Source: Latilactobacillus graminis DSM 20719
GTDB taxonomy: Bacteria; Bacillota; Bacilli; Lactobacillales; Lactobacillaceae
Length of the DNA: 64,000 bases
Direction of reading: 5' to 3'
Assembly: GCF_001436415.1 (NCBI RefSeq)
Contig: NZ_AYZB01000035.1
Span: 131,909-195,908, forward strand
Every line of letters starts with the position of its first letter. The stretch's first letter is position 1. Shown piece after piece: positions 16,261-25,336 of this stretch. Position numbers and translations under genes: made by a program. The notes beneath the pieces are model-generated. The model was not told the origin of the DNA and searched no databases. It saw nothing but the letters and a program-made list of their open reading frames with translations.

Positions 16261-17664
16261 TTATCCTACAGACCCTTCCATTTCATAACTAATCAATCGA
16301 TTTAATTCCACCGCGTATTCCATTGGGAGTTCCTTGGTGAATGGTTCGACGAAGCCCATGATGATCATTTCGGTTGCTTTGGCTTCTGAGATGCCACGGC
16401 TCATCAGGTAATAGAGTTGTTCTTCAGAAATTTTAGAGACTTTGGCTTCATGTTCCATTGAGACGTTACCGTTTAGAATTGTGTTGTACGGAATCGTATC
16501 GGAGCTGGAGCGGTCATCCATAATAATCGTGTCGCATTCCACATGAGCAAACGAACCATCACTATCGCGTTCAAAACGAACAGTCCCGCGGTAATCAACG
16601 GCCCCGCCATCTTTGGCAATCGATTTTGAAACGATTGACGAAGACGTATTCGGTGCGGCGTGAATCATCCGCGCGCCACTGTCTTGGTCAACGCCTTCGC
16701 CGGCGACGGCGATTGAGAGCATAGTTCCACGGGCACCTTCCCCATCAAGGTAGACACTTGGGTATTTCATAGTCATCTTTGAGCCGAGATTCCCATCGAC
16801 CCATTCCATTGTCGCATTTTCTAACGCCTGAGCCCGTTTGGTTTCCAAACTATAAACGTTCTTTGACCAGTTTTGAATGGTCGTGTAACGGCAATAGCCA
16901 TCCCGTTTCACGAAGACTTCAACGACCGCTGCGTGCAAGCTATCACTTGAATAGCTCGGTGCAGTACAGCCTTCAACGTAGTTCACGCTGGCGCCTTCAT
17001 CGACAATAATCAATGTCCGTTCGAATTGACCGGAATTTTCGGCGTTAATCCGAAAGTACGATTGGATTGGGATATCCGTCCGCACACCTTTGGGGACATA
17101 AATGAACGTGCCACCTGACCAAACGGCCGAGTTAAGCGCTGAAAATTTATTATCGGTTGGTTTGACCAACGTACTGAAGTATTCCTGCACAATTTCAGGA
17201 TATTCGCGCAAGCCGGTATCCATGTCGGTAAAAATGATGCCGAGTTTTTCAAATTCTTCACGCATATTATGATAAACCACTTCTGATTCATATTGCGCAC
17301 TGGAACCCGCTAAATACTTACGTTCAGCTTCAGGCACCCCTAAGCGATCAAACGTTGCTTTGATTTTATCGGGAACATCTTCCCAATCGCGGTATTGCTT
17401 ATCCGTTGCCTTTTGATAATACAACATGTGTTCTAAATCAAGGTCGGATAAATCTGGTCCGAAATCAGGCATCGGCATCTTTTCATAAGCGTGAAACGAT
17501 TTTAAGCGGAAATCTAACATCCATTGGGGTTCTTTTTTCTCACGCGAGATGGCGCGCACAACGTCTTCCGTTAAACCGCGCCCAGTTGAAAAGACGGGCT
17601 GCACATCATCGCTAAAGCCGTAGTCGTATTCTTCAAATTGAGGCATCGTTGTCTCTTCTGTCAT
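16261..17664 (-). CDS. sufB: Fe-S cluster scaffold SufB
   Basis: A 467-residue SufB of the SufBC2D scaffold that builds iron-sulfur clusters in the cytoplasm. Family landmarks include [20 protein letters not shown], the [20 protein letters not shown] block with its conserved Cys, and the C-terminal [18 protein letters not shown] and [12 protein letters not shown]. Length is normal. It is the last gene of sufCDSUB and overlaps the end of sufU by four bases, so it is translationally coupled. The terminator follows at once. Confidence 0.97.
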   Translation of the reverse strand: MTEETTMPQFEEYDYGFSDDVQPVFSTGRGLTEDVVRAISREKKEPQWMLDFRLKSFHAYEKMPMPDFGPDLSDLDLEHMLYYQKATDKQYRDWEDVPDKIKATFDRLGVPEAERKYLAGSSAQYESEVVYHNMREEFEKLGIIFTDMDTGLREYPEIVQEYFSTLVKPTDNKFSALNSAVWSGGTFIYVPKGVRTDIPIQSYFRINAENSGQFERTLIIVDEGASVNYVEGCTAPSYSSDSLHAAVVEVFVKRDGYCRYTTIQNWSKNVYSLETKRAQALENATMEWVDGNLGSKMTMKYPSVYLDGEGARGTMLSIAVAGEGVDQDSGARMIHAAPNTSSSIVSKSIAKDGGAVDYRGTVRFERDSDGSFAHVECDTIIMDDRSSSDTIPYNTILNGNVSMEHEAKVSKISEEQLYYLMSRGISEAKATEMIIMGFVEPFTKELPMEYAVELNRLISYEMEGSVG

Positions 17665-18152
17665 TGATTAGTTTCCTCCGTTTCTGCATGGTTCATAATT
17701 TGACCGGTTGTCGTACGTTGGTCATCACTCTTTAAAGCTTTGTGGAGGGCCTTCCAAGCCAAAGTCGCGCATTTAATTCGCGCGGGGAATTGTTGCACCC
17801 CTTGTAAAATCGCGGCATCTTCTAACAATGACCAGTCTTCATCACGATCACCAATCATCATATCTGAAAAGCGCTCGATCATCGCTTCGGCTTGCGCCGG
17901 TGTTTTATGCATCACGGCATCGGTCATCATGCTAGCAGAGGCCTGGCTAATCGTACAGCCTTCCCCTGAAAAAGCAATCTGACTAATTTGGTCGTCTTCG
18001 AGCACCAGCTCCAGTTGCAACACATCGCCACAAGTAGGGTTGCGTAATTCAATTTCATGATCGGCAGTCGTCAAGTGACCATGATGGTGCGGATGTTGTG
18101 CATGATCGAGAATGACCTGCCGATATAAGTTATCTAATTTAGAGAGTGCCAT
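17661..18152 (-). CDS. sufU: Zinc-dependent sulfurtransferase SufU
   Basis: A 163-residue IscU-like protein of the SufU branch. Zinc and sulfur-acceptor cysteines are at Cys41 (NPTCGD), Cys66 (GEGCTIS) and Cys128 (IKCATLAW), with Asp43. The insertion between the second and third cysteine that marks SufU is present. It takes persulfide sulfur from SufS and hands it to SufB. It overlaps both sufS and sufB. Confidence 0.95.
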   Translation of the reverse strand: MALSKLDNLYRQVILDHAQHPHHHGHLTTADHEIELRNPTCGDVLQLELVLEDDQISQIAFSGEGCTISQASASMMTDAVMHKTPAQAEAMIERFSDMMIGDRDEDWSLLEDAAILQGVQQFPARIKCATLAWKALHKALKSDDQRTTTGQIMNHAETEETNQ

Positions 18153-19380
18153 TTTGGAAAAACTCCTTTGCTGCTTGAATGGCGGTCACGAACGTTTCCA
18201 CGTCCGCTTCGGTATTGTAGAGGTAAAAACTAGCACGCGCGGTTGCCGCAACGTTCAACCATTGCATCAATGGTTGGGCGCAATGATGCCCAGCACGCAC
18301 GGCGACCCCTTGCATATCAAGCGCGGTCGCTAAATCATGCGGATGTAAATTATCGAGATTAAAAGCGATCACACCGGTGCGTTGCGCGGCATCTTGTAGG
18401 CCATAAATCGTCAGGCCGTCAATTGCTTGGAGCTTCGGTAAAGCCATTGTGACTAGCGCTTGTTCATGGGCTTGGATATTCGCCATCCCAACTTGCGTTA
18501 AATAATCAATGGCGGCCCCTAAGCCAATCGCACCCGCAATGTTCGGTGTACCGCCTTCTAGGCGCCACGGTAATTCTTTAAACGTTGCCGCTTGTAAGCC
18601 CACAAAATCAATCATCTCACCACCATATTCAACGGGTGGCATTTGTTCGAGTACCGCTTGCTTGCCATAAAGCACGCCAATTCCGGTTGGTCCGAGCATT
18701 TTATGCCCTGAAAAAGCGTAAAAGTCGGCATCAAGTGCTTGCACATCAACGTTCATATGCGGCACGGCTTGGGCGCCATCGACTACCATGTAACCGCCTT
18801 GGGCATGTACTAAAGCCGCAATCGTTTTAATCGGATTGATGACCCCGAGCACGTTAGACGCATGCGCCAAACTAACAATTTTCGTCTTAGGCCCAATCAC
18901 CTGCTGCGCTGAATCTAAATCAAGCCGGCCATCTGGTAATAAATCAATGTAGCGCAACTTAGCGCCCGTTTGCTGTGCCAGTTGCTGCCACGGCACAAGA
19001 TTACTATGGTGTTCCATCACACTAATCACAATTTCATCGTCTGCTTCAACCACGGTCGGACCAAAACTACCAGCCACCCAGTTTAAACTTTGCGTCGTCC
19101 CTTTTGTGAAAATCACTTCGGCACTTTCCGTAGCATGGATGAAATTCTGCACCTTCGTGCGCGCTGCTTCATACTGGGCGGTTGCCCGCTCAGCTAAGGT
19201 ATGCACGCCACGATGGACATTTGCATTGTCATTTTGATAATAAGCCACTAGCTGGTCAATTACCGCTTGTGGTTTCTGGGTGGTCGCTGCATTATCTAAA
19301 TAAACGAGTGGTTCATCATTGACAATTTGCTTCAAAATCGGAAAGTCACGCCGATAATCATTTAGCTGATTGACCATCAA
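18139..19380 (-). CDS. sufS: Cysteine desulfurase SufS
   Basis: A 413-residue group II cysteine desulfurase, PLP-dependent. The Schiff-base lysine is Lys227 (SGHKMLG) and the catalytic cysteine is Cys367 (RAGHHCAQ). The N-terminal YLDNAATTQKP and VHRGVHTLAERAT motifs are intact. It releases sulfur from cysteine and passes it to SufU. The start overlaps sufD by about 20 bases; the tandem Met codons leave a one-residue start ambiguity. Confidence 0.97.
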   Translation of the reverse strand: MMVNQLNDYRRDFPILKQIVNDEPLVYLDNAATTQKPQAVIDQLVAYYQNDNANVHRGVHTLAERATAQYEAARTKVQNFIHATESAEVIFTKGTTQSLNWVAGSFGPTVVEADDEIVISVMEHHSNLVPWQQLAQQTGAKLRYIDLLPDGRLDLDSAQQVIGPKTKIVSLAHASNVLGVINPIKTIAALVHAQGGYMVVDGAQAVPHMNVDVQALDADFYAFSGHKMLGPTGIGVLYGKQAVLEQMPPVEYGGEMIDFVGLQAATFKELPWRLEGGTPNIAGAIGLGAAIDYLTQVGMANIQAHEQALVTMALPKLQAIDGLTIYGLQDAAQRTGVIAFNLDNLHPHDLATALDMQGVAVRAGHHCAQPLMQWLNVAATARASFYLYNTEADVETFVTAIQAAKEFFQNGTL

Positions 19381-20659
19381 TTAACTTCCTTTCAATCGTG
19401 TCCGTTAATTGCTGACGCACGTTTTTATCGGGAATTTCACTCAGCACAGCGCCTAAGAAACCGCGAATCACAAGTCGCTGCGCCACTTCTTTTGAAAGAC
19501 CGCGACTCATTAAATAATACATTTGTTGTTCATCGACGCGCCCAACACTGGCAGCATGACCAGCTTGCACGTCATTTTCATCAATTAATAAGAGGGGGTT
19601 CGCATCGCCACGCGCTGTCCGCGATAACATTAACACGCGGTTTTCTTGTTGGGCGTCGGCACCCTTGGCCCCTTTTAAAATATGCCCAATGCCGTTAAAC
19701 GTTAATGTCGCATCTTCTAGAATCACGCCATGTTGCAAGATGTGGCCAATTGATCGCGGTCCGACATTCGTCACGCGCGTATCAATCCCTTGAACCTGCT
19801 TACCGGTGGAGATAGCGACTACCTTGGTTTCAGCATGCGATCCGGCGCCAACTAAGTCGGAATCAAAGTCACCAATGATATTGCCATCATTCATTGCGCC
19901 TAATGCCCAATCAATTCGTGCATCGCGCATTAAATGGCCCCGCCGATTCAAATAAGTCGTTACGGATTTTCCAAAAGCATCAACCGCTGAAAAATGAACG
20001 TGACTGTTTTCTTTGGCAATCACTTCCACGACAACATTCGCCAAGTTCTTTTGGTCACCAGCTGTTTGGAGATTTTCAAGATAGCTAAATTCACTGTTTT
20101 GTTCTGCGACCACCAGTACGTGGTGAATAAAGTCAGCCGGTTGGGTACTGTCTTGCACATAATAAGCCGTAATCGGTTGCTTAATTACTACATTTTTAGG
20201 CACATACAAGAAAAGCCCACTATTCATCAAAGCCGTGTGAAAAGCCGTTAAGCGATCTTCATCCGGTTTCACGGTGACTTGCATATAATATTGTTGCACC
20301 AAATCAGGGTGCTCTTGTAACGCGGTAAAAATATCGGTCAAAATCACCCCTTGGTCTACCGATTCTGCCGGTAAATTCAACTTGACAGTTGTCTGCCCAA
20401 TCTGCACCACATAGGGTTGATCAGCTTCCAGGTTGGCCGCCGCGCCTGGCATCAAACTTGAATCAGATTTAATAGCTGTTGGCGCACTTGCCGCCATCAC
20501 TGGCCAATGTTTATAGTTAATTTTTTCAAAAATAGGTAATTCGAGTTGATCAATTTGCGCAAACGCTGCTTGACGCATTTCAGCAAACCAGGCCGGTTCT
20601 TGATGCAATTGTGAGAATGACGCGATTTGTTCGGGCGTGATGGCTAAAGTTTTCTTCAT
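19358..20659 (-). CDS. sufD: Fe-S assembly protein SufD
   Basis: A 433-residue SufD, partner of SufB in the scaffold. Family blocks include YVPKNVVIKQPITAYYVQD, the GHAASVGRVDEQQMYYLMSR segment that contributes the conserved histidine, and the final IRGFLGAVLSEIP. The gene is 12 bases from sufC and overlaps sufS. N-terminal residues are variable as usual. Confidence 0.95.
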   Translation of the reverse strand: MKKTLAITPEQIASFSQLHQEPAWFAEMRQAAFAQIDQLELPIFEKINYKHWPVMAASAPTAIKSDSSLMPGAAANLEADQPYVVQIGQTTVKLNLPAESVDQGVILTDIFTALQEHPDLVQQYYMQVTVKPDEDRLTAFHTALMNSGLFLYVPKNVVIKQPITAYYVQDSTQPADFIHHVLVVAEQNSEFSYLENLQTAGDQKNLANVVVEVIAKENSHVHFSAVDAFGKSVTTYLNRRGHLMRDARIDWALGAMNDGNIIGDFDSDLVGAGSHAETKVVAISTGKQVQGIDTRVTNVGPRSIGHILQHGVILEDATLTFNGIGHILKGAKGADAQQENRVLMLSRTARGDANPLLLIDENDVQAGHAASVGRVDEQQMYYLMSRGLSKEVAQRLVIRGFLGAVLSEIPDKNVRQQLTDTIERKLIDGQSAK

Positions 20660-20671
20660 CAGAATCGCCCC

Positions 20672-21454
20672 CTATTTACTTTCGTCGTCAGTCAGTTTGA
20701 CATCCAAGCCTAATTCGTCACGAATCCCGACATAACCTTCGTCTTCCAAACGTTTTGCAAGTGACGCATCGCCAGTCGTCACGATTTTGCCACCCATCAT
20801 GATGTGCACATAATCTGGCACGATGTAGTTTAAGAGCCGTTGATAATGCGTAATGATTAATGAGCCAAAATCAGCCCCGCGCATTTCGTTCACGCCTTTT
20901 GAAACGACTTGCAAGGCATCAATATCGAGCCCAGAATCAATTTCGTCTAGGATGGCGAATTTGGGTTCAATCATCATCAATTGCAGAATTTCATTCCGTT
21001 TCTTTTCGCCACCAGAAAAGCCTTCGTTTAAGTAGCGTTCTGACATTTCTTCCGTCATATCCAAGAATGCCATCCGTTGATCCAATTTTTTCAAGAAAGC
21101 CATCACTGAGATCTGATCATCGTCAGCCCGACGTGCATTGATGGCAGCGCGCATGAATTCTGCGTTTGTTACCCCTTGAATTTCAGCCGGATATTGCATC
21201 GCCAAAAATAACCCCGCACGGGCGCGTTCATCGACTGGCATTTCTAAAATATTTTGGCCATCTAATTTGATCTGACCTTGCAATACTTCATACTTGGGAT
21301 TGCCCATAATCGTTTCTGAAAGCGTCGACTTCCCAGTCCCGTTAGGTCCCATGATCGCGTGAATTTCACCCGTGTTCATTTCCAGGTTAACACCCTTTAA
21401 AATTTCCTTACCGTCGATGCCGACGTGCAAATCAATAATCTCTAATTTAGACAT
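20672..21454 (-). CDS. sufC: Fe-S assembly ATPase SufC
   Basis: A 260-residue ABC-type ATPase. Walker A GPNGTGKST is near residue 36, the signature FSGGEKKR near 147, Walker B FAILDEIDSGLD near 170 and the H-loop ITHYQR near 204. SufC dimerises on the SufB-SufD scaffold and drives its conformational change. It is the first gene of the operon, behind GGAGGG and a promoter about 50 bases upstream. Confidence 0.97.
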   Translation of the reverse strand: MSKLEIIDLHVGIDGKEILKGVNLEMNTGEIHAIMGPNGTGKSTLSETIMGNPKYEVLQGQIKLDGQNILEMPVDERARAGLFLAMQYPAEIQGVTNAEFMRAAINARRADDDQISVMAFLKKLDQRMAFLDMTEEMSERYLNEGFSGGEKKRNEILQLMMIEPKFAILDEIDSGLDIDALQVVSKGVNEMRGADFGSLIITHYQRLLNYIVPDYVHIMMGGKIVTTGDASLAKRLEDEGYVGIRDELGLDVKLTDDESK

Positions 21455-21501
21455 AGATGACCCTCCAAGAATCGCATTCTAGCAATTATTATACGCTCTT
21501 A

Positions 21502-21530
21502 ATTCTATGCTAATTGAGAACTGTTTTCAA
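21502..21530 (-). promoter_or_regulatory. suf operon promoter
   Basis: On the minus strand TTGAAA (21525-21530), 17-base spacer, TAGAAT (21502-21507), about 47 bases upstream of sufC. A second -10-like TATAAT lies about 14 bases further downstream. Confidence 0.6.
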
Positions 21531-21576
21531 TGCCGATGATATATTTTAATTCACAAGCTCTCAATTTGCATTTCTA

Positions 21577-21753
21577 TTATTTTCTGCCTTCTATTAGTTC
21601 TTGGATTTCTAGGATATCCTTATCTTTCGCGAAGCAATTAATAAATCTTTTTGTCTGTGATTTTAATTGATAGTACATTACTCTCTCTTTTTTCTCTGGA
21701 TTATTTCTTAATTTCCGTTGGTAATCACGTTGATATTTTTGTTTATTGAACAT
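21577..21753 (-). CDS. 58-aa basic protein beside the CRISPR trailer
   Basis: The ORF starts at ATG 21751-21753 behind a strong Shine-Dalgarno (AAAGGAG) and encodes a charged, lysine- and arginine-rich helical protein (MFNKQKYQRDYQRKLRNNPE through RFINCFAKDKDILEIQELIE). I recall similar small proteins in lactobacilli and their mobile elements (motif YY..KS..KRFI..), with no known function. Nucleic-acid binding is possible from charge alone. Its 5' leader contains a perfect 14-bp hairpin whose loop is a leftover CRISPR repeat. No terminator separates it from the array, so array read-through could transcribe it. Confidence 0.6.
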   Translation of the reverse strand: MFNKQKYQRDYQRKLRNNPEKKERVMYYQLKSQTKRFINCFAKDKDILEIQELIEGRK

Positions 21754-21765
21754 CACGATACTCCT

Positions 21766-21848
21766 TTTGTAAGTTTGTATGAAAATATATTTTTATACAA
21801 TGAAAAACCCACTGATTTGATACTCTTCTAAAACTACAAACCTACAAA
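21766..21848 (-). promoter_or_regulatory. Leader hairpin enclosing a CRISPR-repeat remnant
   Basis: On the minus strand TTTGTAGGTTTGTA (21835-21848) can pair over all 14 bases (one G-U) with TACAAACTTACAAA (21766-21779). The 55-base loop starts with the first 23-24 bases of the CRISPR repeat (GTTTTAGAAGAGTATC...). The 3' arm directly abuts AGGAG of the 58-codon ORF, so the fold could affect its translation. Function is inferred. Confidence 0.5.
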
Positions 21849-21894
21849 TGCAAGTTTGGTTGAATTCCTCTTTCTGATAAAGTTTACATTCCGT
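21799..21894 (-). repeat. Fossil CRISPR repeats beyond the trailer
   Basis: Two decayed units follow the array. At 21811-21834 the last 24 plus-strand bases of the repeat are kept with one mismatch; a full unit would span 21799-21834. At 21859 GTTGAATTCCTCTTT matches 12 of the first 15 repeat bases and lies exactly two 66-base periods before the degenerate repeat at 21991. The middle unit (21925-21960) is unrecognisable. Confidence 0.6.
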
Positions 21895-21990
21895 TACTAT
21901 AGTCAATTGATACACATTGAGTATAGCAAAACATTTTAACAATTAAAAGTCCTATTCTTTCTCTTAATTGATTCATAACTATGCTCTTAA

Positions 21991-24336
21991 AATTTAATTA
22001 CACATTATTTGATACTCTTCTAAAACAACCTGGCGGTACTGATTTACCGTCATATTGTTGAACTACTCATTGATTTGATACTCTTCTAAAACAAGGCCCT
22101 CGGCTTAGATCCTAAGGAAGTTGTTGAACTACTCATTGATTTGATACTCTTCTAAAACTTTCTTTAGCAGCGGCAGCTGAAGCCAATGGTTGAACTACTC
22201 ATTGATTTGATACTCTTCTAAAACAGGATAGCAACAGCTTGTTCCAAAGTTGTAGTTGAACTACTCATTGATTTGATACTCTTCTACAACACCATTGCTG
22301 TTGTATTAATTATTATTATGGTTGAACTACTCATTGATTTGATACTCTTCTAAAACCGATTTACAATATTTTTATCTGGATATAATGTTGAACTACTCAT
22401 TGATTTGATACTCTTCTAAAACAAATCGCTCGTAAAGTCTGCCGGGTCAATTGTTGAACTACTCATTGATTTGATACTCTTCTAAAACAATGGAAATTAT
22501 ATTCGCTTTTCACTCCAAGTTGAACTACTCATTGATTTGATACTCTTCTAAAACGTATTCTGTGCTTGTTCTGTCATATTAATGGTTGAACTACTCATTG
22601 ATTTGATACTCTTCTAAAACACATGAACTTATTGATTTACTAAAGAACAAGTTGAACTACTCATTGATTTGATACTCTTCTAAAACATACGCAGCGTTCG
22701 CAACGTTTGGAAGCTAGTTGAACTACTCATTGATTTGATACTCTTCTAAAACGAATAATAGAATTTGTGAAGAAAAATGCTAGTTGAACTACTCATTGAT
22801 TTGATACTCTTCTAAAACGATGTGACTGACGAGGAAGCAACACCACCAGTTGAACTACTCATTGATTTGATACTCTTCTAAAACAAACTTTATCGATAAA
22901 CTTTTGCTGACTCTGTTGAACTACTCATTGATTTGATACTCTTCTAAAACAGAAACAAAGAATCCATCTTCAGTACGTACGTTGAACTACTCATTGATTT
23001 GATACTCTTCTAAAACTCATCATCTTGAACAACACCACTCAAATCTGTTGAACTACTCATTGATTTGATACTCTTCTAAAACCGCAGTTGAAGCTGATTT
23101 TGAAGAAGCTGAGTTGAACTACTCATTGATTTGATACTCTTCTAAAACTGCCAGATTTAAGCGCCTGACCAACGTGTTGTTGAACTACTCATTGATTTGA
23201 TACTCTTCTAAAACTTCTAGATGCTTGTTTCCAACCGTTTTCATGTTGAACTACTCATTGATTTGATACTCTTCTAAAACAATATCATGACATCATTGAA
23301 TATTAATTTTGTTGAACTACTCATTGATTTGATACTCTTCTAAAACTCAAAGTTGGTAAATCTTTTTGAATCGCTAGTTGAACTACTCATTGATTTGATA
23401 CTCTTCTAAAACACGAATTAATATTCGCAAATAATAGCAGTTGTTGAACTACTCATTGATTTGATACTCTTCTAAAACACACCTCTACCCCATTTGGTCG
23501 TGCTTCAAGTTGAACTACTCATTGATTTGATACTCTTCTAAAACTTGAACCAGGCTCGAATTCTTGATAAGTGAGTTGAACTACTCATTGATTTGATACT
23601 CTTCTAAAACTTAGCCTTGTATTGCTGTACCATTTCTGCTGTTGAACTACTCATTGATTTGATACTCTTCTAAAACCAGGACATTGCCACGAACCCAATT
23701 AAGTTAGTTGAACTACTCATTGATTTGATACTCTTCTAAAACTTAATTCGGGGCTACACAGTCGCGGGACTTGTTGAACTACTCATTGATTTGATACTCT
23801 TCTAAAACCATTGCTCAAACCATGCTATTCCTCCTACAGTTGAACTACTCATTGATTTGATACTCTTCTAAAACGATTCTAACAACATTCAGCATAGTTT
23901 TAGTGTTGAACTACTCATTGATTTGATACTCTTCTAAAACTTGGCTGTCCGCAAATAGAACTTATTGGCGGTTGAACTACTCATTGATTTGATACTCTTC
24001 TAAAACAGGTACTTAACGTCACTAGACTTGCTCTCTGTTGAACTACTCATTGATTTGATACTCTTCTAAAACGGATTGCGTTCAATCATTGCAAATGTTG
24101 CAGTTGAACTACTCATTGATTTGATACTCTTCTAAAACAAAAGCCGATTATCCAGTGATCACCATTTCGTTGAACTACTCATTGATTTGATACTCTTCTA
24201 AAACTTGAGTATGTTGCATGGTTAGGCCCATCTGGTTGAACTACTCATTGATTTGATACTCTTCTAAAACGGCAGAGCTCGAATTCAAGCAGGATTTACA
24301 GTTGAACTACTCATTGATTTGATACTCTTCTAAAAC
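21991..24336 (-). CRISPR. Type II-A CRISPR array, 36 repeats and 35 spacers
   Basis: The 36-bp repeats occur every 66 bases, from 22057 to 24301 (35 full copies), with 30-bp spacers throughout. A 36th repeat at 21991-22026 keeps only its last 20 bases intact plus scattered matches, the usual picture for a trailer end. Read on the minus strand the repeat begins GTTTTAGAAGAG and ends GAGTAGTTCAAC, the usual type II-A orientation, so transcription runs right to left from the csn2 side. One internal repeat has a substitution at 22287 (A to C on the plus strand). The newest spacers are next to csn2. I cannot search the spacers. Spacer 23829-23858 reads on the minus strand as AGGAGGAATAGCATG, a translation start, so it probably comes from a phage or plasmid gene start. 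Confidence 0.99.
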
Positions 24337-24362
24337 CGTCGTTTTTTCATCAGAATCTCATT

Positions 24363-25034
24363 CTATTCATAGCGCCATTCAACATAATCATTATCGATGT
24401 GATAATAACAACATTTCTGGTACTGTTCAAATTTAGCCTCTTCTGAAAATTCGATGAGAAAGAGTTTCACATTCAATGTCGCCACCAACCTCACCAATTC
24501 ATTGAATTGGTTGATACTGAGGTAGTGCGAAACGTTGATCAACGTGATGATTTTTGCTTCATTTAACTCAACTGCTGTCTGTACTATACTCTCAATTATA
24601 CCATATGGGTCATGTTGGACGACAGTCGAAAATTGTAAATTATAGAACTTAATCATTCTTTGAAGATCCCATTGCTGGTCAATATCAAGCGTCAGTTCAT
24701 ACATAAAGGCGGCATCTAAAATTGTCGAACGAATTTCACTATCTAGTTGGGCTAACTTTTGCCGATGCTGATCCGTTAAATCGGCGGCAAATTTTTTAAT
24801 CAACCGATTCTGAAATAGGTGATTCAAATCAATTGCTGCCACATCGCCACCCCAAATGACAGCTTTCGAATAGTCTATCAGTTCATATTGATCATTGCTA
24901 AATTGAACGGTCTCTTGTGTCCCAGACATCCCAGCAATTAACTTGGTATACACCTCTGGATTACTTGTACTACAAACCGTGATTATCTTATTCTGAACTT
25001 TAAAAGATTGGTATGGATAAAAAGTAATGTTCAT
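24363..25034 (-). CDS. csn2: CRISPR adaptation protein Csn2
   Basis: A 223-residue Csn2, the type II-A marker. It forms a tetrameric ring that slides on DNA ends and works with Cas1-Cas2 and Cas9 in spacer acquisition. Family features are the N-terminal FYPYQSFKVQNKIITVCSTS strand region, the TKLIAGMSGTQETVQFSND segment and the C-terminal ITLINVSHYLSINQFNELVR. The start overlaps cas2 by four bases. Its stop is only 26 bases from the first repeat, so the array leader and any promoter must lie largely inside this gene. Confidence 0.93.
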   Translation of the reverse strand: MNITFYPYQSFKVQNKIITVCSTSNPEVYTKLIAGMSGTQETVQFSNDQYELIDYSKAVIWGGDVAAIDLNHLFQNRLIKKFAADLTDQHRQKLAQLDSEIRSTILDAAFMYELTLDIDQQWDLQRMIKFYNLQFSTVVQHDPYGIIESIVQTAVELNEAKIITLINVSHYLSINQFNELVRLVATLNVKLFLIEFSEEAKFEQYQKCCYYHIDNDYVEWRYE

Positions 25035-25336
25035 AAAATTAACGTCCTCTCGGCAGAATTACGGACATCATCACTCGATTCGCCCACTAAGAAATGCATT
25101 TTATTATATTGTTGCTCGGTAACCATCAATGTTTGCACCAAACCCGTCGGTGGTGTAAAGCCAGCAATGCGGTTTTCGATAAACTGCGCTGATTGTTTGC
25201 TGACACAAACACGGACGTAAACAGAGTATTGAATCATCAAAAAGCCTTCATTGAGTAATGCCTTTCTAAAATGACGATACGCCTTGCGATTCTCGCTCGT
25301 TTCAACTGGTAAATCAAACATGACTAATAAGCGCAT
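25031..25336 (-). CDS. cas2: CRISPR adaptation protein Cas2
   Basis: A 101-residue Cas2 with the ferredoxin-like start MRLLVMFDLPVETSENRKAY and the conserved Asp in FDLP, followed by VYVRVCVSKQ. It bridges two Cas1 dimers during spacer integration. The start at 25334-25336 is chosen because GAGG lies nine bases upstream; a longer form from 25351 is possible. It overlaps cas1 and csn2. Confidence 0.93.
   Translation of the reverse strand: MRLLVMFDLPVETSENRKAYRHFRKALLNEGFLMIQYSVYVRVCVSKQSAQFIENRIAGFTPPTGLVQTLMVTEQQYNKMHFLVGESSDDVRNSAERTLIL

Noticed and set aside
17010-17300. Minus-strand 96-codon ORF inside sufB
   Set aside because: Alternative frame within an intact, well conserved sufB.
21766-21848. 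A MITE or insertion-sequence remnant with inverted ends
   Set aside because: No target-site duplication or transposase is seen, and the interior is recognisable CRISPR repeat.
21991-24336. Reading the array as transcribed on the plus strand
   Set aside because: The degenerate repeat is at the left end and the repeat reads GTTTTAGA on minus, matching type II-A crRNA orientation and the plus-strand anti-repeat.
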